DNA of 64,000 nt, from the NCBI RefSeq assembly GCF_037392515.1, contig NC_090283.1, positions 23,898,749 through 23,962,748 of the forward strand. The letters are read 5' to 3'. The stretch comes from Haliotis asinina (Eukaryota; Mollusca; Gastropoda; Lepetellida; Haliotidae). The position numbers and the translations under genes were made by a program. Shown here piece by piece: positions 12,323 to 23,699 of the stretch. Within the stretch, counting starts at the first letter, position 1; each line of letters begins with the position of its first letter. The notes beneath the pieces are model-generated. The model was not told where the DNA came from and searched no databases. It saw only the letters and a list, made by a program, of their open reading frames with translations.

Positions 12323-12428
12323 ATTCTCGAAACGTTCGTAGCCCTACGAACTTCTTAAGCCCATACTTAACACATTGATTACGATCAAAGTTAAGAATTC
12401 TTAGGGCTACGAACGTTTCGAGAATAAG
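12323..12428. mobile_element. Foldback MITE with an intact TTAA (unfilled relative of 17208-18592)
   Basis: The arms ttctcgaaacgttcgtagccct (12325-12346) and its complement (12403-12424) are 22-bp inverted repeats around an 80-bp centre. The centre contains gatcaaagttaagaattctt. A related element at 17208 has the same centre but is split at that TTAA by a 1.27 kb insertion. The right flank continues aagggccc, typical of this repeat class. Confidence 0.75.
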
Positions 12429-13130
12429 GGCCCAGGTGCTTGTTGATAACCTGGCTGTCCGCGGCGTCCACGGTAGTTCGGATCGACTAGTCAGTAGTTA
12501 GTACCATGTTAGTAAAATATACGATTGAATTTCAGTTTGTTTTAATTATATATTTACAGAATGGAAGATTTAAACATTCGGGAAAAATAAATTCAGTATA
12601 GCATTATGATTCGAGGTATACCATGTTTGCGTCCCACGTTAGGAAGAAGAAAGGAGAAAGGTTGTATCCTTGTCTGGACTCTAGATGCATAAAACCCCGT
12701 ATAACCCTCAACAACAACATACTACAACCTATGTTACACAATCACACCAACCAAACGGATAGCAATAAATGAGTAGCACGTATTCTCAAACGTAGCCTGG
12801 CGGCACTATTAAGCGTTGCAATCACAATATGCTATCTTATCACACTGAGAGATATCAGACAGATATAATGGTGATATCAGACAAATATATACAGCGCATA
12901 TCGCACACGGTTAGGTCTCGTAAGTCCGACATTTGGATGGCTGTACCAGTTTGCAGGCTTATCTATTTAAGGTCGGCTGGTTTTAGACAATGGGCAGTCA
13001 ATGGTTTTCACAACGGTTCGTTTAATGCAAAACTGTTCACCGGAAAATAACTGGATAAGAATCACGCTGTGAAATGTCTTTTTTGTTTAAGCATTCATGG
13101 GTACGGTAGTTTCTATTGTCTACATAATAA

Positions 13131-13195
13131 ATATTGACAGTGCTGGAATATTGCCAAAAGCAGCGTAAAACTAAACTTACTCACTCACTCCACTG
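13131..13195 (+). mobile_element. SINE 3' end fragment
   Basis: gctggaatattgccaaaagcagcgtaaaac followed by actcactcactc (split for length) is the shared 3' end of both SINE families. No head is present. Confidence 0.6.
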
Positions 13196-13374
13196 TAAAT
13201 AGTACATTGCTATTATGTAAAATTATCTTTAAACATATTTAGGACAAGGCGACCATTGGTGGTGTACTTATGCTTGATCCATTTGTTTTACTGGACCATA
13301 AAATATCTTTGAAACCAAAAGAAAAGAAAAGAAAAAAACAAACAAGTGTCGCTGGAAATTTTTTTTTAAAAAAA

Positions 13375-13885
13375 ATACGAGTTTAAAACACTGTATTAGC
13401 ATGTCACATGACACAAAGTTCAAGTTATTTTAACTTAATTCGGTTTATTAATGGTAAATACAATTCGGCCAGTGAGCACGGATATTTAGTCTTCTTTAAA
13501 ACGAGTGATGATGGTTTGCAAAAATACAAGTGCATTGGCATATCTCATGACAGAAAAGTTGTTTTTTTTTAACTTACTTCGGTTAATTTATGGCGTTTTG
13601 AAAGTATCTAGACAATTTTATCCCGTGTGCAAGAATATTCAGTCATATTTAAAACGAGTGTTGAGATTGCAAAAATATAAGAGTATTAACGTGTCTCATG
13701 ACAGAAATCCCAAGTTATTCTAACTTAATTCGCCTACTTTATGGCGTTCTAAAAAGAAAGCTGGCCCAGGGACGAAAACAATTTGGCCAGTGGGCAAGAC
13801 TGTTTATTCTTGCTCAAAGCGAGTATTTGAGGGTTTGCAAATATATGATACGTGTATCAACACGTCTCATGACTCGACCCCAATC
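13375..13885. repeat. Imperfect tandem repeat, ~145-170-bp unit, 3-4 copies
   Basis: Four copies of a block with tctcatgacagaaa (positions near 13404, 13548, 13695 and 13867), followed in the first three by ttctaacttaattcg and tttatggcgtt. The spacings are 144, 147 and 172 bp. The units are quite diverged, so the array is old. No protein match is evident in any frame. Confidence 0.65.
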
Positions 13886-13963
13886 TCTTTGGCCACTTTC
13901 AGCCCCCGGGGACTTAAACTCTTCTTTGATTATGCTCTGGTAGATTACGCAGCGAGTTGCGCA

Positions 13964-14075
13964 ATCCAGTTTTGAGCTGGCTGAGCCCATACCATATGGA
14001 CACGTGTTTCTACCGTAGTCAATTAATGTAGTGACGGTTTGGTCTCAGTCAGCTCAAAACTGGATTGTGCAATAT
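13964..14075. repeat. Foldback element
   Basis: ttgcgcaatccagttttgag at the left pairs with ctcaaaactggattgtgcaa at the right, about 27-bp arms around an 80-bp centre. It is probably a short MITE; the target duplication is not clear. Confidence 0.6.
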
Positions 14076-14570
14076 ACTGGGACTAAACTCCAAAGTCGAA
14101 TCCTGAAGGGGGTTATTTATAGTCTGTTTCAAGATGTGTAACATTTGTAATAACATCACATCGCATTCACTGACTATTTTCTTTCATTTTTTAAATAAAC
14201 ATTCAAGCATCATTTTCAAACATATTTCAATGGATAATTTAGCTATATTTTAATACATAGCACCATTCTAAGCTTAACATTTCAAGCAACATTTTTTAAT
14301 CTAAATGGACAAAATATTTGTAACATATCAAATAATACACATTATATTTTGTGAATGTATTTTTCATTTACTAAATATGAAAGACATACTTCTTTTCCCT
14401 TACAGATTTCAATGAACAATTTGTACATATATTTATATAAATAGCATCATTTTATGGTTTTTCTCATTCCAACATTTAAATCAACATTTCTTTATTTTAA
14501 ATGGCCAAGAAGGGATACAGCGTTCACAAACAGCATGGTGTCCTGATGACCATTACTGACCTGGGACCCG

Positions 14571-14707
14571 TTTCACAAAACTCTCGTAAGCCTAAGGTCT
14601 CGTAACGTTCCTCGTAGCATCATACCTCCTGTACTGTAAAATAGGAAGTAGGAATGCTACGAGAAAAGTTACGAGACCTTAGGCTTACGAGAGTTTTGTG
14701 AAAGGGG
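14571..14707. repeat. Foldback MITE with ~45-bp arms
   Basis: ttcacaaaactctcgtaagc ctaaggtctcgtaac at the left pairs with gttacgagaccttaggctta cgagagttttgtgaa at the right, with an inner pair around gtagcat. The arms are nearly identical, so the element is fairly young. It is flanked by gggacccg and ggggcccc. Confidence 0.75.
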
Positions 14708-14888
14708 CCCCTGTTCATTTTAATGTTTGTCTATTGTCTTGCCTCTTGGGCATTGAATTGCCGTTGTTACCGAGCTGTACAATTCGCATGGCAGTCAGTG
14801 TCTGCTCACATTTACTCACAGTCAGAAGTCGATAAATATTTGGATAGAGTTAGCGAAACGGCCTTCGAGTGGTTGGCTGTCCTGGAAC

Positions 14889-15365
14889 CATCGCTGTAGT
14901 ACGAGGGGATATCAAAAAGTTTTGAGCCTCGTCCTGAAAAAGCAAGATTTTGGAATTCATACTGCTTTATTTTCCAACACAGTCCCTTTCCAACTTCACA
15001 CACTTCTCCCATCTGGTTTGCCAATTGCTGATTCCTGATCTGAAGAACTCCACATCTTGGTCCCCTAAAAGCCCTCCACAGCATCGATAAGCTCATCATC
15101 ATCCTGAAATTTCTGGACGCACTTTTGTAGTCGAGGAAAGAGGTGGCAGTCGTCGACATATAATCAGCGCAGCTGACCACAGCTTCAAGAAGGGTTGGTC
15201 CAGTGTCTGTGTCACCGTCCAGGTGTAACCAGGAGATCACTCCTTGTGGTGGGCAAAGCTGTGTGTGCATCGCCAAGATATAGTATCTTTGTAACTGTTC
15301 TTTTTGGTGTATTGAAAACGAGCATGAGCCAATATTCGACCACCATAACACGTTTGTCATTTCGA
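14889..15365 (-). mobile_element. Mariner-type transposon remnant
   Basis: On the minus strand near 15085-14960 a broken frame reads VEFFRSGISNWQTRWEKCVK then CVGK-stop, which matches the C terminus of mariner/SETMAR transposases. Just beyond, acgaggggatatcaaaaagt at 14894-14913 resembles a mariner terminal repeat. The 5' two-thirds, up to about 15365, cannot be aligned with confidence. A long open frame across the region is not the transposase frame throughout. It is inactive. Confidence 0.6.
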
Positions 15366-15988
15366 CGTTATAACTGAAGATGTCAGTCTGTTTAATAGTC
15401 CCATTAAGTCTTTTAATAACCTAAGAAATTCTTCACAAAGTCTCCAAATTGATTGATTTCAATCAAATCATTCTCATAAACTGAATAAATATTCATGGTT
15501 GTAACATGTATTGAACACAGAGCACTAATCAGATGATCATAGTTCACCAACCTATAGTTTGAGCTGGGGAACCCTGAGCTGTACCTTTAATTAGTGAACA
15601 CATTTCAGACTATAATCCCCCAGCCCATATCCCTTAATCCCGAAATGATCTCGCCAAACTAGTGGCTATTGATTTAACGAGTTACATTGAGTATCCATAC
15701 CTTTCGACTTACGATAATCTTCTTATGGCAGGAGAGGTGTGTGGGTGATGGTCCTTCTACGTATTAATTAACTTAGTATTGTTTTAATCCTTTTAGTATC
15801 AATTAACTTAACATTGTGTAACATACTTTCATTTATAAAACTAATGGCTACTAACAGAAAATGGGTGTAGAAGAAACGTCTTAATAGTTGTTGAATTCAC
15901 CTCGTTAATTTTAATCCAGATAAAACTGAAGCTGTTTTATTCACTCGCTGAAATACCCTCATCAAGTTCCAGTTCCTGGGTTTAAAAT

Positions 15989-16192
15989 ACAAGGAGTAGA
16001 CATTAATACAAGACACTATTATGGATGACAACTTCTTTAATTCTTTTTTTTTCATCCACCTGACGAAGGGGCAAGAATTAGCCTTGAAACGTCGTGTTAA
16101 AAGAATTAAAGAAGTTGTCATCCATAATAGTGTCTTGTATTACCTCACCAACTTCTAAATGCCTTTGAAGAATTTCAAGGAGTAGACATTAC
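15989..16192. mobile_element. Palindromic dispersed repeat flanked by 16-bp direct repeats
   Basis: atacaagacactattatgga tgacaacttctttaattc at 16005-16042 is repeated inverted at 16103-16140, with a centre containing the complement of cgacgtttcaaggctaattc. The direct repeats caaggagtagacatta (15990 and 16177) bracket it and look like a target-site duplication. Relatives occur at 8955, 60330 and inside each THAP element. A 16-bp duplication suggests retroposition, but the class is not settled. Confidence 0.55.
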
Positions 16193-17062
16193 TAAACTTT
16201 GTTACCATGGCCACTTAAGAGTAAATCGGATTTTAATAATTATTGATTTACTGTAATCCCTTTTTAATCCCATATTAGTGATTTAGTGAATAAGGTTCGC
16301 CCACTGTAACCTGTCTTCGTTTTTCTTTTTAATGTTGATCGTCTGGAAAATCATCAGAGTACATGTACAAGCCACACAATGTAATATTACCATTGTTCAA
16401 TTACTGGTCGCACCTTGGGGGTAATTTATTAAATATCAAGAAAAGTATGTTAAAAATCTACATTTAGATGCTTTATGAACGGTTTGCGGGGCGGTTAGGG
16501 GAACAAGTCATGTTTTCATTTAAAGGTAACTATCTTCATGATCCTTGTTGACCGTAGAAAACAAATTGTCATCGTAGTACAAAAGGGGTCATCATATGAC
16601 ATCAGTTTATTTAACTGACCTACTACGGAAATAGTGTAACAGGTAAGTAATCCTAGATTAAGGAACAGTAATAACATTCAGCTATTAGATGTCGCAGTGA
16701 TTTGTATATCAGTTCGTTTCTACCTGATACAGACGAAGAAATAGATATTATTTACGTGTCACATTCTCATTGCATAATTAAAATATAGATATTAAACAGC
16801 ATTAGGCCCCAGGGCCTACGAGACACGTCACAAGGTTAAAACATTAGGTATACATACAACATAAAAAGCACACTCCTTTCTTCCATATGTACGCACGCAC
16901 GCGAGCAACCACCCCCTGCCCCCTCCCAAGTTCCTTACGCTTAGATCCTCACCCCATACGGATTCATTCGTACATGATCACACTCAGATCCCCACATCAC
17001 ACTAACTCGTTCATCCGCACATGTACATTTTAATACACCCAAATATGAATAAAACATGGCCT

Positions 17063-17165
17063 AGACTTTCGAAGCTCTATTAGCGCTAAGATAGTCGAAA
17101 GTTAATGTTAGTATGGCACTTACGACTATCTCAGTGCTAAGAGAGCTTCGAAAATCTAGGCCCAT
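17063..17165. repeat. Foldback MITE, ~100 bp
   Basis: ggcctagactttcgaagctc at the left pairs with gagcttcgaaaatctaggcc at the right, with a second inner pair around gctaagatagtcg/cgactatctcagtgc. A shorter relative is at 61835-61922. Confidence 0.7.
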
Positions 17166-17207
17166 GTCTATAGATTGCATAAATTCCGTCAAAATTGCAG
17201 GCTGGCT

Positions 17208-18592
17208 TTCTGGAAACGTTCGTAACATTACGAACTCATTAAGCCCATTCTTATCACATTGGCTACAATCAAAGTTAAAGGTCACATGCAACGGAAAACA
17301 CAACTTTGCAGATTCTGGTATCTTTCGGTATGCACTTACCGAAACAAATCATAAAAAATGCCAATTCAGCCTATAAAGTTGAAAAAAAACGCGATGAAAG
17401 AAGGCCCGCGAAATCGGAGTTCAAACGTTGCACTAAATCCCCCCCAGCGCTGGGGAGAAAACTGGTTTCAACAGCTGTGCTGCGCTGCGTCCATAACGCA
17501 TGCACAAAGAATAGGTTCTCGGAGCTTGAAACAGTTTGCATGCCCTGAGTCTGAGGTTGTGAGCAGTAGTCTAATCTTGGTTGTGTACACAAACAAGTAA
17601 ATAATCTACTCGTTACGTAAAAAGACTTGTTGATTGCGGTAAGCAGTCTCTGTCTCAGAGAAAGCTCAATGTCTGGTTTATTCACACCTATATGTCTGTC
17701 TGCCTGCCTGTCATGCAGTACACAGCTTCAATCATTGACCACGTGCAATTTGAACTTAACACCCATCAGACTATACGACATAAAGAAAATAAATTGATTT
17801 ATGTCTCGTAAACCCGAGTCCCGTCTCTGCCACATTATGTAATTAGGCAGGTGACATGACATGTTTTTATGTCTGTGGGTTGCAAACAAACTACATTCAT
17901 TTTTTTCGGATGACTGGATCTGACGGAAACTGGTGCAAACTCTTGTCAGTTTCAAGTCCTGCTTTGTACTTGGACGAATGACAGATTCCAGCCACGCAAT
18001 AGTTTACCATCTCTACAGAGATGATTTTTGAATGGATCGAGCGCAGATTCAGAGAACATGTATTTTCAAAACCTAACATCTCTGTATACATTCTACATGG
18101 ATAACAACTTCTTTTAGCGTATATGATTTTTTTGTTTGACAACAGTATATGAATCCATACTGAAACGACGCATCAAGTACACAAAAAGAAGTTGTTATCA
18201 ATAAAGAATCTTAATTTCTTGTGACTCGCCATACTTCTAAAATGCCCACCAAACAGATCATCTTTCTGTACACACAATGAACCCTCAGCATATTAGCAAA
18301 TGAACCAGCCAATCGGAAGCCGTCGTTACACTTGAGTGCACAGCCACCCGCTACGACTGGGTTCGGTCTCCTAAGGGTTTCGTTTCGGGGGAAGCAAGCC
18401 CAAGTACAAAATATTGCACTTTTGAATAGCGATTCTACACTTATAATTTTGTTTATTTGTTTTTTTTAAAAAAACGCGATGTTTATTATATGTCATGAAT
18501 AAGTGATAAATGTGTTTTAATCATGTTTGAGGTTTTGGTTGCATGTGACCTTTAAGTATACTTAGTGCTACGAACGGTTCGAATAAAGCCGA
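17208..18592. mobile_element. Foldback MITE split by a TTAA-targeting insertion
   Basis: The left half (17208-17278, tctggaaacgttcgtaacat ... caaagttaa) and right half (18552-18592, ttaagtatacttagtgctac gaacggttcg) together match the uninterrupted MITE at 12323-12428. The 1273-bp element between them (17279-18551) is the THAP-bearing transposon. TTAA is present at both joints, whereas the unfilled relative has one copy. Confidence 0.75.
17279..18551 (-). mobile_element. Kolobok-like THAP element, copy A (1273 bp)
   Basis: The ends are aggtcacatgcaac and its complement, flanked on both sides by TTAA (17275-17278 and 18552-18555). The minus strand carries a THAP zinc-finger start near 18020-17880: MVNYCVAGICHSSKYKAG with the C-x4-C pair, then SLHQFPSDPVI, the usual F-P-x-D-P block. 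No transposase core follows, so the element is non-autonomous or internally deleted. THAP plus TTAA fits Kolobok; P elements carry THAP but make 8-bp duplications, and piggyBac uses TTAA without THAP. A palindrome with aacaacttcttttagcgtat lies inside (about 18095-18200). Confidence 0.75.
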
Positions 18593-18599
18593 GGTTGTT

Positions 18600-19020
18600 A
18601 CTGCCACTGTACATTCGTTACGGTATTGTTATCGTTGATATGCAAAATATCGGTACACATTTTCGAATCTTGTGCAACGACGAAGATGTACCCTTTTACA
18701 TACAGCTGCGACTAAAGACTACAGAGGTTGTTATTATGCATTAAATTATTTTATCCGCGAGGCTAAGTAAAGAAAGTATACTGTTTATAAATACGTAACT
18801 TGCTTCCATATTCCTGAGCAGATATCATCATGCAGAAAACGTTCTCTCAGAAAATGAATTTCGTTTTCAGCAGTGTCTGAATCACACATTTCACACAGAC
18901 TATCTTGTAAAGGGGTAGGTGGGTACTGAAACCTGCCGAGCTCTATTTCTAAAGTAAGCGTTACAATCTAAACTTTGCTTACAGGCTTCGATGCTGACGA
19001 TGTGCCGCTAGATTAAGATA
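18600..19020. other. Intergenic, nothing recognised
   Basis: No repeat match, inverted repeat or coding signal is apparent between the split MITE and the second Tc1 copy. Confidence 0.35.
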
Positions 19021-19023
19021 TAT

Positions 19024-19792
19024 TCTTAATCTCAAAAAAGAAAATGCAATTTCAAATATAATGAATAATCTTTCGATGATGATACATCTATGTATCCGAA
19101 ATGGGATCCCTATCTTTCGACTCTAGACAAACGTTACCAAAACCCACTCAAACCCATCCATTCGTCGTGTAAATGACGTCAGTGCCAAATCAAGTTTTGC
19201 ACGTGCAGTCGATCACGAGATCTTCGCATTGAAGTTTTCTTCATTTGCACGTGTGTGCATTGGCCTCAAGAAGTGAAAAAACACTTTTCAACCACAGTTC
19301 TAACGGTACGCGGGAAGATCAGTTATTGACGTCGCAAGAGCAATGGGATGTAGCTGACTTACTGTGTATGACTTGCGATGTCGTCTACAACAAACTGGCA
19401 CCACTTCTGATCGCCCAAGGTCGGGTCGTCTACGTGTGACATCACGAGCAGAAGACCGTCAAATCGTCCTACGTCACCTACGTGACAGGTTTCTGCCGAC
19501 TACACGAACCAGGGCTGAGATGCTTAGAGGTCGACTGTCCTCACAGACCATTCGAAATCTGTTGCGGGCTGCCAATCTCCATTCTCGACGTCCATATTGT
19601 GACTTGACATTCTGTATGCACATGTTTTGGAACGGCGGTGTAGCCTAATGGAAGTGATTGTGGCACTGTCAGTGTATCCAGTACATCGCACAGATCTCAG
19701 CAATGAAATAATAACAATTTAACCATCTTACCCTCTCTTGTTTTTCCATAGAAAGAAAGACAGCATGTGAAGTTTCTTTTTTGACTAGGTAT
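19024..19792 (+). mobile_element. Tc1-like DNA transposon, copy 2, lacking the catalytic half
   Basis: The leader (gatacatctatgtatccgaa ... ctttcgactctag) and the 3' end (gtgaagtttcttttttgact, preceded by aacggcggtgtagcctaatg) match the copy at 10621. The coding remnant at about 19340-19600 is the DNA-binding half: RSGRLRVTSRAEDRQIVLRH and RAEMLRGRLSSQTIRNLLR, the second helix-turn-helix and linker of Tc1 transposases. It then jumps directly to the 3' untranslated end, so the DDE core is deleted. The left terminal repeat is worn. It is inactive. Confidence 0.85.
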
Positions 19793-20099
19793 ATTTCAGC
19801 ATTTGGGCCAGATTTGAATATTCTGTATGTACAAAGCTTGTTTCGATTAACTTAACCTCTATCATCACCGTGCCACCAATTTGTAATGTTCAGTCTAATT
19901 AATCCTAGGCTGTATAAAATATTGTGATGTTAATGCTTACATATATTATATATACAATTGGAGGGGCTGTAACCAAGATAAAAGAGCATTATACCACGGT
20001 TTACGGACCCAGTTGATCAATATATAACGATACTCACAAGCCTGCTCCGAATTAATATATGATAACCTTTTCGAGAACAGTACGGCATCTGTTCGTTGC

Positions 20100-20572
20100 A
20101 GCGTTTATTTTGATGACCAGCCCATCAAGCCCCTCACTTCAGTTCTACCTTCTACAAGCACGATGTTGAACGTTGTTGATGCATCTAAATTATTTGAATC
20201 CCAATATAACTGTGCCGTGCGTCAGGATAGGCTGGACGAAAGAGTGTTAAAACTTCCACCGACATACCTGCAACAGAATTTTCCAATTATAACTCCCAAT
20301 GCTCTGCTTGCGGATTTGTCAAGTTCTTTAGCCGTGAAGTTCAGATCTCGATTCTCACGCGGAATATGTTCAATATGCTTATATGCAACAGCGTATTGTC
20401 GGTCATCATTACCGACGCATAAGTACGTGGTCACTGAGAGACGTCCGATTTGGACATTTTTGGTTTTGCCAATGTTGAATAATAGCCTCCATTTTGAACA
20501 CACGGCATCAAGCATGCACTTGCGAGATAACTTGTAAAGGTAGAGAAAAGAGTGGGTGAAAGCATGCGTCAT
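20100..20572 (-). mobile_element. LINE reverse transcriptase fragment
   Basis: The minus strand encodes CSKWRLLFNIGKTKNVQIG and later LNFTAKELDKSASRALGVII GKF. These match the stretch of non-LTR reverse transcriptases after the YADD box (the 'W..K..L.FN..KTK' block) and the thumb-side 'SA.RALG..I.K' block. The YADD region itself is not present and the tail decays by about 20100. It is a 5'- and 3'-truncated relic; the clade is not assigned. Confidence 0.8.
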
Positions 20573-20851
20573 TCATTAACACCTGTGTACACATGAAACG
20601 GGTCTGTGTATTAACCATTCGCATTAATTTGACTTGAAGTTTTACCGTACATGTATTGGACCACTTTCTAGTCATTTCCAGAGACACCAGCTTACCAAAG
20701 ACAGTTTGTATTAACTTTTCTAGATGGCGTCTTTATGGCGTCGATGCACCAAGTAAATGTTTAGCAGCCTTACTGTTTTGAATACCTGCATAGGACGTTT
20801 ATAAATGCTTCTCCTCCAACCACGTAAAAGGCTTTACAACGTCTGGATATA

Positions 20852-21027
20852 CAGTGGAAGCTGTCAAAACCGGCACTCACTCGGACTAAAGAAATGATCC
20901 GGTTAGGACAATGTGCTGGATTGTAGAGCTGATGATAAATGTACAAGCCACCGATGAAACTGAGATTTGGTGACGGTGTTCACAACTTGCCGGATTGGAC
21001 AGATGCCGGTTTAGACAGCTTCCACTG
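20852..21027. mobile_element. Pogo/Tigger-type MITE, 176 bp
   Basis: cagtggaagctgtcaaaacc ggc at the left and gccggtttagacagcttccactg at the right (split for length) form about 23-bp terminal inverted repeats, flanked by TA at 20850-20851 and 21028-21029. The CAGTGGAA start and TA duplication are usual for pogo-like elements. There is no coding capacity. Confidence 0.75.
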
Positions 21028-21175
21028 TAGTTTACATGGCACTCATGGGCGTGACTCCCATTACACAAAGTATGCATTTGCTTTTAACAATTTCGTCCAT
21101 CTATAATTTTTCATGCAGATTTACGCACAATTTCTTTATCCTTAGTTATGCCCATGGCACTGGGAGGAGTGAAAA

Positions 21176-21352
21176 GGGGATCGAGTGGTCAGACTCGCTG
21201 ATTTGGTTGACACATGTCGTCTGTTCCTAACTGCGCAGATCGATGCTCATGTTGTTGATCACTGGATTGTCTGGTTCAGACTCGATTATTTACAGACCGC
21301 CGCCATATAGCCGGAATATTGCTGAGTGTGGTGTAAAACTAAACTCACTCGG
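21176..21352 (+). mobile_element. SINE family 1, 3' two-thirds
   Basis: Runs from gggatcgagtggtcagactc through cgatgctcatgttgttgatc to the tail gtaaaactaaactcactc. The 5' end is missing. Confidence 0.8.
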
Positions 21353-21507
21353 TCACTACATCCTCATCAAATTACAATACATGTGTTCACACGCGTTAGT
21401 TACTCTAGTTCCGTTTGTGTGTGTCTACCTCCATATGCGTACCTACCTGGACCCACTGTCCTGTCCACTGCACCTGTTTCGCTGTTTCGCTATATGGCCC
21501 GTGGACG

Positions 21508-21769
21508 TCCCGAGGTAGAATAGGCCTTCAGCAACCCATGCTTGCCATAAAAGGCGACTATGCTTGTCGTAAGAGGCGACTAACGGGATCGGGTGGTCAC
21601 GCTCGCTGACTTGGTTGACATATGTCATCTGTTCCCAAAGGCGCAGATCGATGCTCATGTTGTTGGTCACTGGATTGTCTGGTCCAGACTCGATTATGTA
21701 CAGACCGCCGCCATATAACTGGAATATTGCAGAATGCGGCGTAAAACTAAACTCACTCACTCACTGTTT
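21508..21769 (+). mobile_element. SINE family 1, nearly full length
   Basis: Begins near cccgaggtagaataggcctt, continues cagcaacccatgcttgccat, ctaacgggatcgggtggtca, gttgttggtcactggattgt, and ends gtaaaactaaactcactcac tcac. It lies about 155 bp from the previous copy in the same orientation. Confidence 0.85.
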
Positions 21770-21779
21770 CGCTATATGC

Positions 21780-22870
21780 ATGTTATTTGATGATAGCTGA
21801 TATTGAACAATAACGACATGGGTTCCTTTGCTGTAAAAATACATTCAAAATTTGCCAAATTTACTACTTCCATACACAGTTTTAGGTTCTCACGTCTCTA
21901 CAGCCCTTACGTATCGAGACGGTGACAAGTTATCCTCTTTCCGTAACCTCCAAGAAGACACGTCCCCCTCTCGATTCTTGGTATCATTCGTCACCACTGG
22001 CCCAACTGAGTGTACATCTCACGATGTTGCGGGCTTGTTGTGGGGATTGTATAGACGCTTTCATCACGTTTAGGAAGTGTGATTATAAAGCGCTACGACT
22101 TTCGAAACAATAATAACACATCTGTTTATTGCTAATCAACTCTAATCTTTAACATTGGGCATATACTTCACATCTCTGAGAATATTTCAAAATGACTTTT
22201 TGGTCATTCATATAGTTTTTCAGTGAATTCAGTTAAAATCCTACTTAGGGTTTGGCAACAAGGTTACACGAATGTTCTGTTTGAGAAATATCTCTAGTCA
22301 TTTTGGAGTTTCTTCTTTGGGATTTAATGAAGCAGGGTTTTTAAAAATAAATTTTAGTTGCACATTCATTTGAACAAATCCCATCATTTCTGAACCCTTT
22401 TTAAGAAATGTAATTTGAAATTTAAGGTGAATATCTGATAATATTTACGTCAGAAAATGTCCTTAACGAATATGTTTTTCTCTTTCTTTTAGTTGCATCA
22501 ATGAGGTTTATCTATTTATAATAGATAAGCAAAAACAAACAGTGCAATGTATGACTACGTCGGTTATATCAGTAAAACTAGACTTAAACTGGATTAGAGT
22601 TGTCGTTCCTGATTGAAGTAGTTCTAGGCTTTGTTTCTGAAAGCCATCGTAGCGCTTGAACAGTCGAAAGTCTATGTATAAATGTAAAAGCAGGGATAAT
22701 CTCTATATAGTCTCCCTGGTTAAAGTGTGGGAGTTAGGGCTGTCGTAGCGCCACTGTCGCTTCCACGAACGTGGCTTAGATGACACGTCGCTATTCGGCT
22801 TGTCCGGAATAACACGAGTTGGTCATGAATGAGGGATGAATCTTCTTGGAGGTTACGGAAAGGGGCGAGT
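21780..22870. other. Intergenic with repeat scraps
   Basis: 21925-21965 (tatcctctttccgtaacctc caagaagacacg) is the inverse of 22832-22866 and is related to 53575-53640, so an unnamed dispersed repeat is present. Nothing coding is recognised. Confidence 0.4.
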
Positions 22871-22879
22871 GGTGACGAA

Positions 22880-23690
22880 TGCTGAACATGTACACACTAT
22901 CATTGTCGGTGACTTTAAAATTGACGTCCTTCCGGAAAATCGAACAAAAATAGATAACCTTTGATTGATGTATGGCCTTAAGCAAATTATATCAGAACCA
23001 ACTAGAATTACACCACATTCAAGTACCCTGATAGATCTGCTTTCTGTTTCCAATGATAAAGTTGTGAATGAATCGAGAGTTCTTGACTATCTGCAGCGAC
23101 CATTGTCCGATATTTGTAACCATCAAACAACCAACTCCCCTCGCTATAAACTGTAAGAGGAAACTTTATAACTATATAACTTTATAACTATATAACTTTA
23201 TAACTATTCGCCGGATTATATAGGAAGAATGAACAAGAGTTTCGAGGAAACTAATGCTGATATTTTAGTTTCTTCCAATGTAAAGGACAAGACTGCATCC
23301 TATTTAACATCCGCAATAACGAAAATCTCCGATCAGCATATAGTAAATAAAACTGTCAGTATTTGAACTTCAGATCCACTTTGGGTGACGAGTCAAATAC
23401 TTTCTTTGATTCGGAAACGTAATCGTTTACATAAAGTTGCCTCAAAGTAAGTTCCGCTGTCAGAATTTATAAAGAAATATTCGTCTCTGAAACAGAAGAT
23501 TCGCTCGGTAACAAAACGCGATAGCACCTGACTAAAGCGCTCATAAAATCCCACAATGACAATCAATTTCGAAAAATTAGCGTCAATGATACAGGCTGTA
23601 ATAACCCCGAAGAAATCGAAAAGTTACTCAGTCGACTATTGTAGATCCAAATCGAGATGCCGATATTCAGTATTAACCCTTTCCTCGCAT
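22880..23690 (+). mobile_element. LINE endonuclease-domain fragment
   Basis: A degraded frame reads TIIVGDFKIDVLPEN, then YGLKQIISEPTRITPHSSTL IDLLSVSNDKVV. This is the apurinic endonuclease C-terminal block of non-LTR elements (GDFN..., then ...EPTR.T..S.TLID). Downstream to about 23690 short matches continue (ALIKSHNDNQFRKI) among many stops. A taactatataactttataac repeat sits at 23165-23210. It is an old relic. Confidence 0.75.
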
Positions 23691-23699
23691 GCTTCTGAA

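Noticed and set aside
14812-15360. 182-codon minus-strand frame as a gene
   Set aside because: Mariner C-terminal coding is visible in another frame across part of it, so the open frame is accidental.
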